Program-made: the position numbers and the translations under genes
Part shown: positions 1 through 8,998 of the stretch, one piece after another
Position numbering within the stretch: the stretch's first letter is position 1
Layout of the letters: every line of letters begins with the position of its first letter
Source: Pyropia haitanensis
Lineage: Eukaryota > Rhodophyta > Bangiophyceae > Bangiales > Bangiaceae
Assembly: GCA_008729055.1 (NCBI GenBank)
Contig: SDUX01000002.1
Location: forward strand, 3,623,874 to 3,687,873
Reading direction: 5' to 3'
DNA length: 64,000 nt
Notes under the pieces: generated by a model
Database searches by the model: none
Told to the model about the DNA's origin: nothing
Seen by the model: only the letters and a program-made list of their open reading frames with translations

Positions 1-754
1 CCGTGCCGTGCACGCCACCCGCCGCCCGTCGACGCGACGACGCCGCCGTCGCGGCGGCGGCGCCATGGCCGCCGCCACCACGAAACGGCGGCGGGCGGAA
101 CGGCGGGGGGTGGCGCCGACGGCCGCCGCCGCGGCACACGGCACGCCGCGGCGCGGCGTGGCGTGGCGCGCGGCGCTGGGCAGGGGGGGGGCGGTGGCAC
201 CCGCGGGCGCACCGGCCGCGCCGGGCGGGTGCGGGAGGCGGGGCGGGTGGCGTCCGCGGCGGGGAAACCGACGGGCGGCGCGCGGTGGGGTGGCGGCGGC
301 GTGGCGGCGGCGGCGGTGGGGGGGGAGGGGGAGGGGGGGGTGGTGGTGGAGGTGGTGGTGGTGGTGGTGGTGGCACTCGCGGCGGCGGTGAGGGGGGGGG
401 GGGGGGGAGGGGGGGGGGACCGCCGCCGCCGGCAATGGCAGCGGCCGTGTGGCGGCTGCCGGCGGGACGGCCGCCGCGCGGCGCGCCGTCGCGGCGGACG
501 CGGGCAGCCGGTTGGGGCTACCGCACCATGGGGGAGGGGGGGGGGGGGGGGGGGGGGACGGGGGGTGCGGACGAGCGACGCGGCCGACCGAGGCGGCAGC
601 CCCCCCGCCCGTGCCGCGGCGAGCGTGGCACGGCGGGCGCGCCCAAAGGGGGGACCCGCGACCGACCGCCGCCCGCGCCGACGGTGGCAGACGACGCGGC
701 GGCAGCGCCGGCGGCGGCAGAGCCCGTCCCGATCCGACAGACCAGCGTGTGCTT

Positions 755-791
<37 letters not shown>

Positions 792-1309
792 TCTACGCAG
801 GGCCATGGGTGCCGCGGGGAGGCCCCGACTCGTGGCCCGCCATTTTTTTTTTTTTTTTTTTTCGTGGCGTCGCGTTGTGGTCGGCGCTCGATCGGCGCGC
901 GGCCGGTTTGTCGACCGAAATTGGATGGGAGGCCGCATCGGAAGCGGCCGGCCTGGGGGGGGTCGGCCCCGCCGCCGACAGCCGGGGCCCCGCCGCGGTG
1001 GCCGGGCCCGCCGGGTCCGCCGGTGGCCGCCCGCCCGCTGTCGGCAGCCGCCGCCGGTGCACCGCAGAGCCACCAACCTGACCGCCTTGGACCGCCCGCT
1101 GCCTGCCAGCCCGGTTCCCTCCCCCCCCCCCCCCCCCACCCGCTCCCCCCGCCCCCCCGCCGTCCTTCCTCTCTGTCGACAGCCCCCCTTTGTGTCGACC
1201 TGCTTCGCCTTCCCCTCCCTGCTCCCCTCCCCCCTGCCCCCACCGCCCCCCCCCCTCCGCCTCCTCCCCTTTTGGTGTTCCCCCCCCTGTGCCCGCTGCG
1301 GCTGGACGG
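1..1309. other. Gene-free GC-rich leader region
   Basis: I see no recognisable coding sequence here. The stretch is very GC-rich and holds simple-sequence tracts: a 22-base G run (536-557), a 32-base A run (757-788) and a 20-base T run (843-862). From about 1110 to 1300 it becomes a C/T-rich tract with runs of C, the pattern that precedes many start codons in this window, so its last part is probably the promoter/5' leader of the PRA1 gene that starts at 1310. All long open frames here are Gly/Arg/Pro homopolymers and look non-coding. Confidence 0.6.
757..788. repeat. Poly-A tract (32 bp)
   Basis: An uninterrupted run of 32 A in strongly GC-rich sequence, followed 54 bp later by an uninterrupted run of 20 T (843-862). 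I found no target-site duplication or shared upstream sequence that would mark it as a retroposon tail. Confidence 0.95.
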
Positions 1310-1993
1310 ATGGCGGCCTTTACCGCCCTGTCCCTCGACGGCGCCGCCGGCGGGGGCGCCCCCCCCCCCCGGCGGCCGTCGGCGGGGTCCCCCCCCCCCC
1401 CCCACCGTCCCCACCAGCAACGCCGCCACCCCCACCACCAGCCCCGCGTCCGCCACCGCGTCGGCGGCGGCGGCCGCGTCCGCCCTGTCGGCCGTCGCGG
1501 CGGTGCTGCCATCGTCGGACGCGGTGCGGGCGGGGCTTGGCGCCGTCTGGGCCGACGCGCGGCCGTGGTCGGAATTTTTCGCCGCGTCGGCGTTTGCCAC
1601 GCCCACGCCGGGGGAGGTGGCCGAGCGGCTGACCGAGAATGGCCGCGCGTTTGCCATGAACTACCTGACGCTGCTGCTGGTGTTGGGCGTGCTCACGCTC
1701 CTCGCATCGCCGCTGTCGTTGCTTGGTGGAGGGGCCGTCGCGGCGGCCTACTGGTGGCTGTTTGTGGTGCACGCGGGCGTCAAGGTGCGGGTGGGGGGGG
1801 TCGAGTGGGGCAAGGAGGCCAAGGCCGTGGCGATGGCCGTGGGGGGGGGGGCGTGCTGTGGGCGACGGGCGCGGGCGGGACGGCGGTGAGCTTGGTGGTC
1901 GTCGGCGCGGTCCTGGGGGGGGCCCACGCGGTCATGCGCAAGCTGCCGGGGGAGGCGGACTTTGAGTCGGGCTACATCCCGGCGACGGTGTAG
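1310..1993 (+). CDS. PRA1-family (prenylated Rab acceptor) membrane protein, frame broken
   Basis: PRA1 proteins are small ER/Golgi membrane proteins that bind prenylated Rab GTPases. The hallmark N-terminal motif RPWSEFF lies near 1560. It is followed by a conserved NYLTLLLVLGVLTLL hydrophobic segment, a second pair of membrane segments (VSLVVVGAVLGGAH) and an acidic tail ending ESGYIPATV. The start is the ATG at 1310 after a C-rich leader. The reading frame must change twice: within the C runs at about 1361-1402 (start frame to PRA1 frame), and within the 11-base G run at 1841-1851 (to the frame that carries the last membrane segments and the stop). With one-base corrections the protein is about 227 residues, normal for the family. 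The G-rich stretch after the stop fits the 3' pattern seen elsewhere. Confidence 0.82.
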   Translation: MAAFTALSLDGAAGGGAPPPRRPSAGSPPPPHRPHQQRRHPHHQPRVRHRVGGGGRVRPVGRRGGAAIVGRGAGGAWRRLGRRAAVVGIFRRVGVCHAHAGGGGRAADREWPRVCHELPDAAAGVGRAHAPRIAAVVAWWRGRRGGLLVAVCGARGRQGAGGGGRVGQGGQGRGDGRGGGGVLWATGAGGTAVSLVVVGAVLGGAHAVMRKLPGEADFESGYIPATV

Positions 1994-2643
1994 GCGGCAC
2001 CCACCGGTTTGTGGTGGAGGGGGGCAGGGGAAGGGGCGGTGGGGAGGGGGGGGGACCGGTCGCGGCCACCCCGGTTACGGGAGGTCTGGCTGGCCGTTTT
2101 GTCCGAGCGGGCTAGAGTCAGTGCAGCAAGCTAGAGGGTGGGCGTGGCGGGGGGGGGGCGACTGGCGAGGAGTAGTACGGCTCTGGAGGGGAACTCGCTG
2201 GCCGGCGGCGGCGGCAGCGAGCAAGACGTCCGGCGGCGCGCCCCGCCCAACGGCAGCGATGATGGTGAGCGCCGACGCTGCGAGCGTCGCGGAGCCGGCC
2301 GCCGTGCCTCATCGGCGGCCCTGTACACGCAGAACGTGACTGTACTGTACAGCACCGACTGCAGTCGAGGCGCCCACGAGACGATGCGACTGTGCGCGCG
2401 GGCCGCCAAATTCGGATTCAATTGCCTGGACTCGCCGTCGTCGCCGGGGTCGACCACTCTCGACGGCGACCGCCCGTCGCTCCCCGTCTTGCCCCCGCCC
2501 AACCGCATCCACCCCCTCCTATTTCACGTGTCCTCTACCCCCCCCTCCCCTCTCCCCCCACTTGCGCGTTTTCTCCGCCTCAGTGCCTATCCCGCTGCAT
2601 CCTTCTGCTGTCCCCCCCCCCCCCACCCGCCCCTCGCTCTCCA
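1994..2643. promoter_or_regulatory. Intergenic region, C-rich leader of BCCIP gene
   Basis: No gene seen. The first 120 bp are G-rich (3' tail of the PRA1 gene); the middle is mixed and includes a short repeated ACTGT element near 2338-2350. The last 130 bp before the ATG at 2644 are almost pure pyrimidine. Promoter function is inferred from position only. Confidence 0.45.
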
Positions 2644-2863
2644 ATGGCGCCCGGTAGGCGGGCCGGCAAGCCCCGCCGCCCGCCGCCGTCGCCGCCGCCA
2701 TCATCCGACTCGTCCAGCAGCAGCGGGGACGAGGCTATCCCGCTCGACGCGGTCGACCGTCCTCCTCGGACGTTGCCGCGGGAGGCTGTCCCTGGCGCCG
2801 GCGCCGGGCGTCGCGGCCGCGGCGGCGGCCGCCGCCGTGGCGGTCGCGGGGACGGGGGGGCTC

Positions 2864-2900
<37 letters not shown>

Positions 2901-3625
2901 GGCTGCCGGCGATAGCGACGACTCGATTGCCGAGGACGGGGACGGCAACAGTGGCAGCGGCAGCGGCAGCGGCGCCGACGGGCACGGCGGCGGCGACGAC
3001 GACGACGACGACGATGACGGCGAGGACAGCGAGGACTATGTCGACGCGTCGTTTGCGTTTTTCGACCCGCGGCCAGCCGACGTCCCCCGCCTGCGGTCGC
3101 TGCTGCTGGACCTCGCACGCTCCCTCCCCGTTCCCGACGCCGCCGCGTACGCACACCGCCTGGCCGAGGCGGTCGCCGCGCAGACGCGCGTCGGCACCAC
3201 CGTCCGCGTCGACGCGGGCGGCGGCCAGGGGGACGAGGCGCTCGGCGACGCGCTCGGCTTTATTACTGCCCTGCCGCTCGCGACGCACGCGGCGCTGCTC
3301 GCGCCGCTGCTGTCGGCGATTGAAAAGGCAACGGCCGGCGGCGGCAGCGGCGGCGGGTGGGCGGACGGGTCGGGGACCAAGCTGGGTGTGGTGCTGTGCG
3401 AGCGGGTGGTCAACCTGCCGCCCGCGCTCGTGCCGTGGCTCCACACCGCGCTGTGGGATGAGCTGGGCTGGGCGGTGGAGGATGAGCCCACCGCCGCCCT
3501 CCGCGACGCGTACGCGCTCAGCCACTTTGTGGTCCTCACCGACGTGTACGCCGCGGCTGGTGGCGGCACAAGTGGCGGTGGTGGCGGCGGCGGCAGTCGA
3601 AAGAAGCGCAAGTCGAAAAAGCGCC

Positions 3626-3662
<37 letters not shown>

Positions 3663-3945
3663 GGCCACTGCCGGCGGCGGCGCGACGCCCGTGACGGCCG
3701 CGTCGGTGGGCGCGGACGAGCTCGGCTTTACGCGCGTGGAGGACAGCGTCTGGTTCCGCCACGCGTCGGCCGTTGCCTTGTGGGCGGTGCCGGGGGAGGA
3801 GACGGCGCGGGGGGGGCTCGCGCGCCGGCGGCTCGCGATGCTTGTGCCGGCGGCAGAGGTGCCGGCCGTGCGGTCCGAGACGGAGGCGCTGTGTGGGGGG
3901 GGGCGGCGGGCGCTGGGGGGGGGGGGGGGGGGGGGGTGCGTCTAG
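2644..3945 (+). CDS. BCP1: BCCIP/BCP1 family protein (p21/BRCA2-interacting type)
   Basis: BCCIP proteins (yeast Bcp1) are nuclear factors tied to ribosomal protein uL14 chaperoning, nuclear export and DNA repair. The 433-residue product has a basic, Ser-rich and acidic low-complexity N-terminal 130 residues, then the family domain. Within the domain I see FAFFDPRPADV, the VGTTVRVD segment, GFITALPL, the signature GVVLCERVVNLPPALVPWL, then DEPTAALRDAYALSHFVVL and a C-terminal WFRHASAVALWAVP block. A Gly-rich/KKRKSKKRR insert with a long Ala run sits before the last block and could act as a nuclear localisation signal. The start ATG at 2644 follows a pyrimidine leader. The last residues fall in G runs (3894-3936), so the exact C-terminus may be off. 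The family call is from motif memory and is strong. Confidence 0.87.
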
Positions 3946-6613
3946 GCCTGCCAAGCGGTGAGGGGCAGGAGGTGGTGATGGACGGCGTGTGTGCCACCGC
4001 GGGGGCAGGGGATGGGCCAGCGTCTTGGGGGAGGCTCGACGGGGGGGGGACGGGAAAGAGCGCAGGGGGGCACCCGTCTTTGCGAGCGGGCGTCGATGGA
4101 AGAGGGGGGTGGCCATGGCCCAGGCTGGCGCCCTCTGTTGCCATGAGAGTGGCGGCGGCCGGCGGTGGCTGGCGGCCGCCGCCGCTGCCGGCGCTGCGGT
4201 GGCTCCAGGCCCCCCTGGACGGCCCGCATGGGGCGGGCGCCCGCCCGTTGGCGGCGCCCATCCGCCCCCCCCCCGCCGACGTGGATGTGCTGCGGCGTGC
4301 GGCAGCGGCGGCGGCAGCAGTGGCAGCGGCGGCAGTGGCAGCGGCGGCAGGGGCGGTGGCGGTGGTGGCGGCGGTGGCGGTGGCTAGCCGAGGCCGCCGC
4401 CCGCACCGGCCACCCGCCCAGGACCGCGGTTGCGTGGCGCGGCGCGGCGTCTTGCCACGCGGCTCGTGACGGCGGCTCCCCACCGCCACCACTACCGTCG
4501 CCGCCGGCACGGCGGCTTTCCCATTGCCGCCCCGTCCGCCACCGCCATCGCAGCCGTTGCTGCCGCCGTTGCGGCCTGGGTGAGAGTCGACCGCGCGCCG
4601 TGCACACCAGGCGACCGTTTCGCTATTCAGGAGGGGGTGGAGGGTGTGGTGGTGAGGAGGGAGGGGGTAGAGGGTAGGGGGAGGTCGAACCGTCTTCTTT
4701 TGTGTGTGTCCACACCTCGCCCGGGTACGCCGGGGTGAGGTGGCTGGACTGGCCGGCCGCCGCGGACGCACAGCCGGCGGCGGGGGGTGGGGGTGGGGGC
4801 GTTGGTGGTGGCTGGCGGGCCAAGGTGCTCGCTCGCTCGCGCGTGTGCCGCCCCCACCGCGCGGCGGCGGTGGGGCGGCCCCGCGGTGGCGGTGTGGCGA
4901 CCCGAGCGGTGGCGGGTGGGGGCTGCCGCCGAGAGCTGCCAGTCGGCGTGCCAATGGGGCGGGGCGTCGTGCTGCCACGGCGTGGGGGCATGACGTCCGC
5001 GGCGTTGGGGCTGTAGCCGTTGGTCCCCTTTGTGTTGGCGTCGCTCGGCGTGCCCCGTTTTTCTTTGCCTGTACGGACCGACCTCTGGTGACGTTGCGCT
5101 GTGCACGCGGCCCTTTCCAGCGCCGCGCGCGTGCGGGTTGCCGACGTGAACACCGCGGCCCGCTGCTCTTGGTAAGCAGACGCGTCTGTGTGGTGTGCCG
5201 TGTGTCTAGCGGCTGTGTGTCCGCGTATCCTCCATAGGAATCTCCCCCGGTCGTGGCAGCGGAAGCACGGGGGTACAGTCTTTCTCCATTGCTATCACCC
5301 TGTTTGGTCGATCGTCACTCACGAGAGCAGCCAGCACCATCAAGGGCCGATTTCTTCGGAACGCCTGCTGGCCTCAGAAACGCGTCGTGAAAGAGTGTCA
5401 GATGGCAGGTCGACCAACAGACGATCGCTGTCGATCGGAAGAAAGCCAGAGCTTGATGCCCTCAGCCGGGCGTGGTCCACACATCTCATCGTAATGACAA
5501 GCTAGTCGTCGGACAATTGCCCAATGCTTTCCACATAACCTTGCGATGGATGGTGCGCGTGCGCGAGTGACTTGGCCGCGCACAGCAAGAAATCGACCAT
5601 CCACGCGGCGCGCCCCGACCCGGTCACCCCCCCCTTCCTGTCCCTCTCACACGCCCCATTGCTTTTTCTCTCTGCACGAGAGGACAGAGAAGAGGAAGCG
5701 CAAGGACAACTTGGACCAGAGGTGCGGGGGGGGACCGCTGGGCTGCGGTGGCTGTGGCCGTGACCAGGTCTACCTCACCCTCCCCCCCGGCCACCCGCGC
5801 CCCCCCCCTCCCGCTTCGTATTCCTGCAGATTGCGCACCTTTCCTCGTCTCGACACATCACAAACTCATGCGGGTGTGGCGGGGAGGGGGGACCGAGTGC
5901 AGGCCAAGGGGGGAGCAATGCGAGGGCAGAAGTGGACGAGAGGGGGGCAGGGGGGCCCAGAGGCATATCAGCGATGGGGCGAGGTGATGATCAGTCATAT
6001 GGGGAGGGGGGGGGGGGGGCGCGACGATGATGGATGCGACGACGGGGGTGCGTGACGGCAGTGGACGTGACCCTGGAACGCAGCACCGGCGGGTGGAGCG
6101 TCGTTGCCGCCGGGTGTAGATCTTGCGCGGCGCAAATTGACTATCAATGTCATTTTTCTAGTAATTCTTTGCTGCGATCGTTCGGCGGTCGACCTCCTCG
6201 TCTCTGTTGTGACAGCCGGTCGACCTACTCTGGTTACTATCACCCTCACAAGAACCGGACCTACAAGAATGGAGAAACACTGTACATTGTACTACGGACG
6301 AGCGTTTGTGTTCTCTGGTTGATTCTCCTTGTCTTGTGTGATTGTGCCGCAACCCAAAAGAATAACACACTGTCAATGGCTATGCGGCGCCGCTTCGGCC
6401 ATCTCTCTGTTACGCACAGGGGCAGCTTCCCGCCCCAGCCGGCGCAGCCGCTCAGCAGTCGGTCGTCCACGCCACGCCGGCACCCCACCCATGCGTCCCT
6501 GTCTGGTCTCACCAGTCCCCACCAGACGGCGCGCTCTTGTCCTGTCCTCCCCCTCCGCACCCACGCCCACGCCCCCCCCTCCATCAGTCCACCGTGGACC
6601 ATCCCCCCCGCTG
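3946..6613. other. Gene-free region between BCCIP and RING genes
   Basis: No recognisable gene on either strand in 2.7 kb. It contains a G-rich tail after the BCCIP stop, a GGC/GCA triplet tract (about 4297-4385), G runs near 6003-6019, and two patches of much lower GC (about 5160-5560 and 6120-6400). Open frames here are Arg/Pro/Gly-rich or short and resemble no family I know. The last patch may carry the 3' end of the RING gene. Confidence 0.55.
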
Positions 6614-8998
6614 TCACGCCCCCGCCGCGGCCACCGGCGTCGCGAGCGTCCCGCGGCACAGCGGGCAGCTGGGCGTCCGCCCGCTCGCGGCGCAGCTCTC
6701 CGCCCACTCCACCAGGCAGCGGGTGTGGAAGCGGTGGCGGCAGCGGATGCGGGCGGGCGGCTCGTCGCGCCCCCTCCCCCCCCGCAGCGGTTCGTGGCAA
6801 ATCGGGCACGTGTCGGCCAGCCGCTCCCGCTCGGCGATTAGGCCGTGCAGCGCCGCCGCGTCGACGGCCACCCGCCGCGCGTGGTCGCCGCCCGTCGTGC
6901 CCGCCACCTCCGCGTCGGCCGCGTCGCGGAGGCGGCCCTCTGTCGCCGTGAAGGTGGCGTTGACTCGCAGCAGCTGCTCCAGGTAGGCGGCGACATTGTC
7001 CATCTCGGCCTGGCGGGTGGCGCGCCGCGCGGCGCCGTCCACCATCACCTCGTGGCGGGCGTCGAGGGTGCGCCAAAACGCGGCCACGTGCGCCTCGATG
7101 ATGCGCTTCTCCTCTGCCAGCGTCGCGTCGAGCTGCCGCAGCCGCCGCACGTGGCTCGCCTCGTCCGCAGTCGCCCGCGCACAGATGCTTGGGTAGGTGT
7201 CAGCGAGGGCTCTGAAAAAGTCCGCGGCGACGTCGGCCGCGCCGGCCCGGTCACTCCGCACCTGCTGGGTGGCATGCGGTCGGGAGACCACCCAGGGCGT
7301 GTCCGCCGCGGCACGCCGAATCGCGTCCACCGCGGACGTGTCGAGCGGCCGCAGGGGGCGGGGGGGGGGAGGGAGTGGCAGCGACAGTGGCATGCTGTCG
7401 GCTCGTGGGGCGTCCATACCTGGGGGTGGCACCGCCGCCGCAGCCGCCCCCGCCGCCGTCGCCGCCGCTGCCGATGCATCGGCGCGAGGGACCTGTGCCA
7501 CACTCGCCACGGACGGGCCCGCCATCGAGGCAGGCCGGAACGCCGCTGGCGCATCGGGCGCCGAGGGGCGTGCCGGCGGCGGTGGTGTCGGACGGTACTC
7601 TCCGTGCTCGTTCCAGGACGGCGGCACGGGTGGCTCGGGGGGCGGCGGCTCGTGCAGCACGTCTGGATGCAAGCCCACAGACGCGCTAGCGGCCGGGTAC
7701 ACGCACCACGCCCGGAACTCCACGGTGGGCCGGCCGGCACCGCGAGGGGCAAAGGGGAAGGCCGCCCCGCCGCGGCGGTCGGTCATCACCAGCGCGCGGG
7801 GTGGTAGTGCGCGGTCGACCGGTCGGCCGCCGCGGTCTCGTTCCCGCAACGCCGGCTCAAATGGGTATCGAGTGGCCTGGCCAGGGGCGGCCGCGTTCCA
7901 GCCGCGCCCAGCCTCCCGCGCCGAGTGGCGGTCATGGCGATGGGCGGCACGCTCTGCCGCCGCCGCCGCCGCCGCCGCCGCCGACGACTCCAGCCTGTCG
8001 TAACCGTCGAGTTCTGACTCCCGTGCCGCCGGGGGTGGGGCGGCGGCCTCCATTCCACGCTCCGACGTCGAGCGCCGCGCCGGCGGCCGCGCCCCAAAGT
8101 CGTCATCGCGGGAGTTCCTGCGACGGGACCGCCGGTGGTCACTGTCGCGCGCGTCCCTGTGTGCCGACCGCCGGTGGTGGTAGCCGTCGTCGCCATCGTC
8201 TTCGCGGGGCCGCGAACGCGAGGACACCGAGCGGGCACCAGAGTGAGGTGTAGACACGGGAGGTTCGGTGGGGCGGCCGATTCGCGGCAGCCGGACGCCG
8301 GCGCGCCGCTCCCCGCCACCCGAGTCGGCCACAGGCTGCCCCATCGGCCGCACCGTCGGCCACCCGATGGGTGCGTGGCGGGTTGGCGGCGGCGGCGGGC
8401 ACGGCGGCTCCCGAAGAAAAGGCGCAGAGGGGTACCGACCGCCTCGGTCAGCGCCTGTTGCTTCCCATGCCCGCGGCGCGTCCCCCGATGCCGACCGGCG
8501 CGAGTGGTGAGTGTGGCCGTGCCGGAGGGCCGGCTCGGCTTCCGCCACCCCGCGCTCTGACGACGAGCGCTGCGACGGCGGGAGTGACGGCTCGTCGTCG
8601 TCGTCGTCCACATCGACGTCATTGTCGGCGTCAGAGACGTCCGTGTGCACCGACCGTCGGCTGTGGCGTCGGACGTGGTCGTCGGTGGCGTCGCGGGAGC
8701 GCCCCGGCGATGACAGCGAGCGGGTACGGGCGCGGGGTGCAGACGCAGGGGAAGACGTTGGCCGGCCAATCCGCGGCAGCCGATTGCCGACACGCCGCTC
8801 CCCGCCGCCAGTCTCGGCCCCCGCCCGGCCAAACGACCGCGGTGCGGAGGACGTGGCTTGCCACATGCCAATGCCGTGGCGGGACGGCCCCGCCGCCGCC
8901 GCTGTCGGCCGCCGCGTCAAGCGCTCCTTGTCAAACGACGTGGACCGGGACGACGCCCGGGGCTCCGAGTGACTGGGGCGAGAAAAAAGCGCGAACAT
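6614..8998 (-). CDS. RING-H2 zinc-finger protein (putative E3 ubiquitin ligase)
   Basis: The 794-residue product ends in a RING-H2 finger (about residues 730-783): CPIC, then CRHRFHTRC (Cys-x-His-x2-His-x2-Cys) and CPLC supply all eight zinc ligands, the cross-brace typical of E3 ubiquitin ligases that bind E2 enzymes. About 200 residues before it there is a charged helical region (residues about 560-720, with EEKRIIEAHVAAFWRTL), possibly coiled coil. The N-terminal two thirds are Ser/Arg/Asp-rich and contain a tandem duplication (see repeat 7840-8809). I chose the ATG at 8998 (MFALFSRPSH) because it is preceded on the coding strand by a C-rich leader; an open frame continues upstream only with non-ATG starts. 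No frame break is needed. Substrates cannot be inferred. Confidence 0.8.
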   Translation of the reverse strand: MFALFSRPSHSEPRASSRSTSFDKERLTRRPTAAAAGPSRHGIGMWQATSSAPRSFGRAGAETGGGERRVGNRLPRIGRPTSSPASAPRARTRSLSSPGRSRDATDDHVRRHSRRSVHTDVSDADNDVDVDDDDDEPSLPPSQRSSSERGVAEAEPALRHGHTHHSRRSASGDAPRAWEATGADRGGRYPSAPFLREPPCPPPPPTRHAPIGWPTVRPMGQPVADSGGGERRAGVRLPRIGRPTEPPVSTPHSGARSVSSRSRPREDDGDDGYHHRRSAHRDARDSDHRRSRRRNSRDDDFGARPPARRSTSERGMEAAAPPPAARESELDGYDRLESSAAAAAAAAAERAAHRHDRHSAREAGRGWNAAAPGQATRYPFEPALRERDRGGRPVDRALPPRALVMTDRRGGAAFPFAPRGAGRPTVEFRAWCVYPAASASVGLHPDVLHEPPPPEPPVPPSWNEHGEYRPTPPPPARPSAPDAPAAFRPASMAGPSVASVAQVPRADASAAAATAAGAAAAAVPPPGMDAPRADSMPLSLPLPPPPRPLRPLDTSAVDAIRRAAADTPWVVSRPHATQQVRSDRAGAADVAADFFRALADTYPSICARATADEASHVRRLRQLDATLAEEKRIIEAHVAAFWRTLDARHEVMVDGAARRATRQAEMDNVAAYLEQLLRVNATFTATEGRLRDAADAEVAGTTGGDHARRVAVDAAALHGLIAERERLADTCPICHEPLRGGRGRDEPPARIRCRHRFHTRCLVEWAESCAASGRTPSCPLCRGTLATPVAAAGA
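7840..8809 (-). repeat. Internal ~163-residue tandem duplication in RING protein
   Basis: Two diverged copies, offset by 489 nt. Both begin with GGGERR, then RLPRIGRPT, and share in order an Arg/Ser/His-rich block, an SERG motif, an HHSRR/HSAR motif and a RYP..P.LRE segment. The first copy is about 8321-8809 and the second about 7840-8320 (minus strand). The frame is preserved, so the duplication is of coding sequence. Confidence 0.75.
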
